DNA of 64,000 bases, from positions 334,157 to 398,156 of the forward strand of contig JACEFZ010024485.1 in NCBI GenBank assembly GCA_014155875.1, in the 5' to 3' direction. Shown one piece after another: positions 63,946 to 64,000 of the stretch. Position 1 is the first letter of the stretch. Each line of letters begins with the position of its first letter. Below the pieces are notes generated by a model that saw nothing but the letters and a program-made list of their open reading frames with translations, was not told the DNA's origin and did no database searches. This DNA comes from Cepaea nemoralis. Its lineage: Eukaryota > Mollusca > Gastropoda > Stylommatophora > Helicidae. The position numbers were made by a program, and so were the translations under genes.

Positions 63946-64000
63946 AGTTGAAACCAAGTGAGTCATGGATTGGCAAAAATAACATACTTCAGCTTTGCCC

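Overview
This is a metazoan nuclear window: split genes with canonical GT-AG introns, many tRNA-derived SINEs, LINEs, DNA-transposon remnants and long tandem arrays. The protein style and the mix of RTE-like, Jockey/I-like and Penelope-like retroelements suggest a lophotrochozoan, perhaps a mollusc. That placement is an inference; nothing in the window identifies the species.

Two host genes can be reconstructed. On the minus strand, 34516 down to 12105, six exons with fully compatible phases encode a 653-residue PH-RhoGAP-coiled-coil protein of the ARHGAP22/24/25 (FilGAP) type. One of its exons, 31380-31490, is only 111 nt long. On the plus strand, 55951 to the right edge, lie the first two coding exons of a c-Jun N-terminal kinase (JNK/basket); the rest of that gene is outside the window. 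The genes are divergent, with starts about 21.5 kb apart. They are not obviously co-regulated, although both act in Rho/Rac-JNK cytoskeletal signalling in general.

Layout: 1-12.1 kb is a downstream flank holding minisatellites, SINEs, a pogo/Tigger fragment and a piggyBac-type MITE. 12.1-34.5 kb is the RhoGAP gene, whose introns hold a 2.6-kb 67-bp minisatellite, a three-layer nested transposon, a LINE with an intact RT ORF, a second LINE lacking its 3' end, a tRNA-Ile-like sequence, and arrays of about 112-bp and 53-bp units. 34.5-55.9 kb is intergenic, with mariner, LINE and SINE remnants, hAT-type MITEs, (AT)n tracts and a 2.9-kb array of a 50-bp unit that carries a splice-acceptor-like motif. 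55.9-64 kb is the 5' part of JNK, with insertions in its introns.

Most notable: four minisatellites end within about 80 bp of host splice sites, and one physically includes the exon-2 donor, leaving seven decoy donors downstream. A LINE is split by a Penelope-like element that is itself split by an RNase H fragment. Several insertions keep perfect target-site duplications. No unknown multi-gene system was found.
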